A program made the position numbers and the translations under genes. The notes under the pieces are model-generated. The model ran no database searches. It was not told where the DNA came from and saw only the letters and a list, made by a program, of their open reading frames with translations. Positions 5,354 through 6,098 of a stretch of 6,098 nt of DNA are shown one piece after another. The stretch covers positions 1 to 6,098 of the forward strand of contig JAFGSH010000282.1 in the NCBI GenBank assembly GCA_016934695.1, written 5' to 3'. Position 1 is the first letter of the stretch. Each line of letters opens with the position of its first letter. The stretch is from Deltaproteobacteria bacterium (GTDB lineage: Bacteria > Desulfobacterota > Syntrophia > Syntrophales > UBA2210).

Positions 5354-6098
5354 ATGAAGATCCTCGCCATCAATTCCAGCCCCCGCACCGGGGACGAGAG
5401 CAAGACCGAACTGATGCTCGACCATCTCGTCAAGGGGATGCGGGACGCCGGCGCCGAGGTCGAGGTCATCAACCTGCGCGACAAGAAGATCAAGAACTGC
5501 ATCGGCTGTTTCACCTGCTGGACGAAGACCCCCGGCAAATGCATCCATAAAGACGACATGACCAGGGAGCTCTTCCCCACGTGGCTGGAGGCCGACCTGG
5601 CCGTCTACGCCACCCCCCTCTACATCCACAGCATGAACGCCGCGATGGCCGCGTTCAGGGAGCGCGTACTCCCGGTGCTCCAGCCCTTCTTCGAGAAGGA
5701 CGCCGACGGAAAGACCTACCATCCCCTGCGGCACAAGGCGCCCCGGGCCGTCTGGCTCTCCGTGTGCGGATTTCCCGACGAATCGGAATTCTACCCGCTC
5801 TCGGACTTCCTCAACCGCACCCATCCCAGGGGAGCCATCGTCGCCGAGATCTACCGGACCGCCGCCGAGGCAATGACCCGGCCCTTTCTGGCGGAAAAGG
5901 TGCGGGACATACTGGACGCGACGGAGCAGGCAGGGCGGGAGCTGGTGGAATCGATGCGGGTCTCTCCCGAAACGATGGCCAGGATCACACAGCCCCTTGT
6001 GGACACCGAATCCTTCGGCCGGATGGGGAACCTCTTCTGGAAGGCCTGCATCGCCGAGGGGGTGACTCCCAAAAAGTTTCAGAAGGAACAGATGGTAC
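5354..6098 (+). CDS. Flavodoxin-fold NAD(P)H-dependent oxidoreductase, iron-sulfur flavoprotein-like (3' partial)
   Basis: The frame stays open from the ATG at 5354 to the right edge: 248 residues with no stop, so the gene is cut. The N-terminal half is a flavodoxin-like FMN reductase (NADPH_dep FMN red/WrbA-Isf relatives). It shows the first strand and FMN phosphate loop KILAINSSPRTGDESKTELM (2-21), a second strand VEVINL (36-41), a cysteine cluster C49-x2-C52-x2-C55-x7-C63 followed by KDDM (66-69), and the FMN-side strand LAVYATPLYIHSMNAAM (82-98), equivalent to the family's PxYxxxxxA segment. The spacing matches the compact cluster that holds a 4Fe-4S centre in archaeal iron-sulfur flavoprotein. 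However, many FMN reductases have a similar CxGCxxCW..GxC motif without proven iron. The part after about 165 is longer than a minimal FMN reductase (about 180-200 residues) and is not recognised. Codons are very G/C-ended. Confidence 0.88.
   Translation, partial: MKILAINSSPRTGDESKTELMLDHLVKGMRDAGAEVEVINLRDKKIKNCIGCFTCWTKTPGKCIHKDDMTRELFPTWLEADLAVYATPLYIHSMNAAMAAFRERVLPVLQPFFEKDADGKTYHPLRHKAPRAVWLSVCGFPDESEFYPLSDFLNRTHPRGAIVAEIYRTAAEAMTRPFLAEKVRDILDATEQAGRELVESMRVSPETMARITQPLVDTESFGRMGNLFWKACIAEGVTPKKFQKEQMV

Noticed and set aside
5306..5824. A 172-codon open frame on the minus strand opposite the flavoprotein gene
   Set aside because: The + strand here has a good ribosome site and a recognisable flavodoxin-like protein running to the window edge. 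The minus frame arises from its G/C-ended codons.

Overview
The window looks like a stretch of chromosome from a GC-rich anaerobic bacterium. My best guess is the Desulfobacterota/Syntrophobacterales type, where extracellular-binding proteins of the Liv family, family I CoA-transferases, SDR dehydrogenases and Fe-S-type flavoproteins often sit together. That placement is inference from gene content only, because no marker gene is present. All seven supported genes lie on the + strand. The first is cut by the left edge and the last by the right edge.

Layout: (1) bases 1-1022, the C-terminal part of an ABC-transporter substrate-binding protein (LivJ/LivK-like), closed by a clear rho-independent terminator at 1052-1088. 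(2) Bases 1209-3868, a tight three-gene operon. It encodes the two subunits of a glutaconate-CoA-transferase-type enzyme (the genes overlap by 8 nt) and, 25 nt downstream, a short-chain dehydrogenase/reductase. (3) Bases 3869-4140, a non-coding gap ending in an AT-rich segment with an 8-bp perfect inverted repeat (4096-4126) around promoter-like sequence. (4) Bases 4141-6098, a second same-strand group. It encodes a membrane methyltransferase of the ICMT/PEMT fold, a small SRPBCC (Bet v1-like) protein, and a flavodoxin-fold oxidoreductase with a compact four-cysteine cluster. Gaps in this group are 52 and 54 nt.

How the genes may work together (inference): the binding protein would deliver a small amino or organic acid to an ABC importer encoded to the left. 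The CoA-transferase would activate a carboxylic acid by moving CoA from a donor thioester. The SDR would oxidise or reduce a hydroxy/oxo group on the same carbon skeleton. The substrate cannot be read from the sequence. The second group lacks an obvious common pathway: a lipid- or prenyl-type methyltransferase, a hydrophobic-ligand-binding protein and a flavoprotein.

I found no mobile element, CRISPR array, tRNA or rRNA. Nothing here amounts to a clearly new system. The points most worth a second look are the Asn-to-Asp change in the SDR catalytic tetrad, the Fe-S-like cysteine motif in the last gene, and the dyad upstream of the methyltransferase gene.
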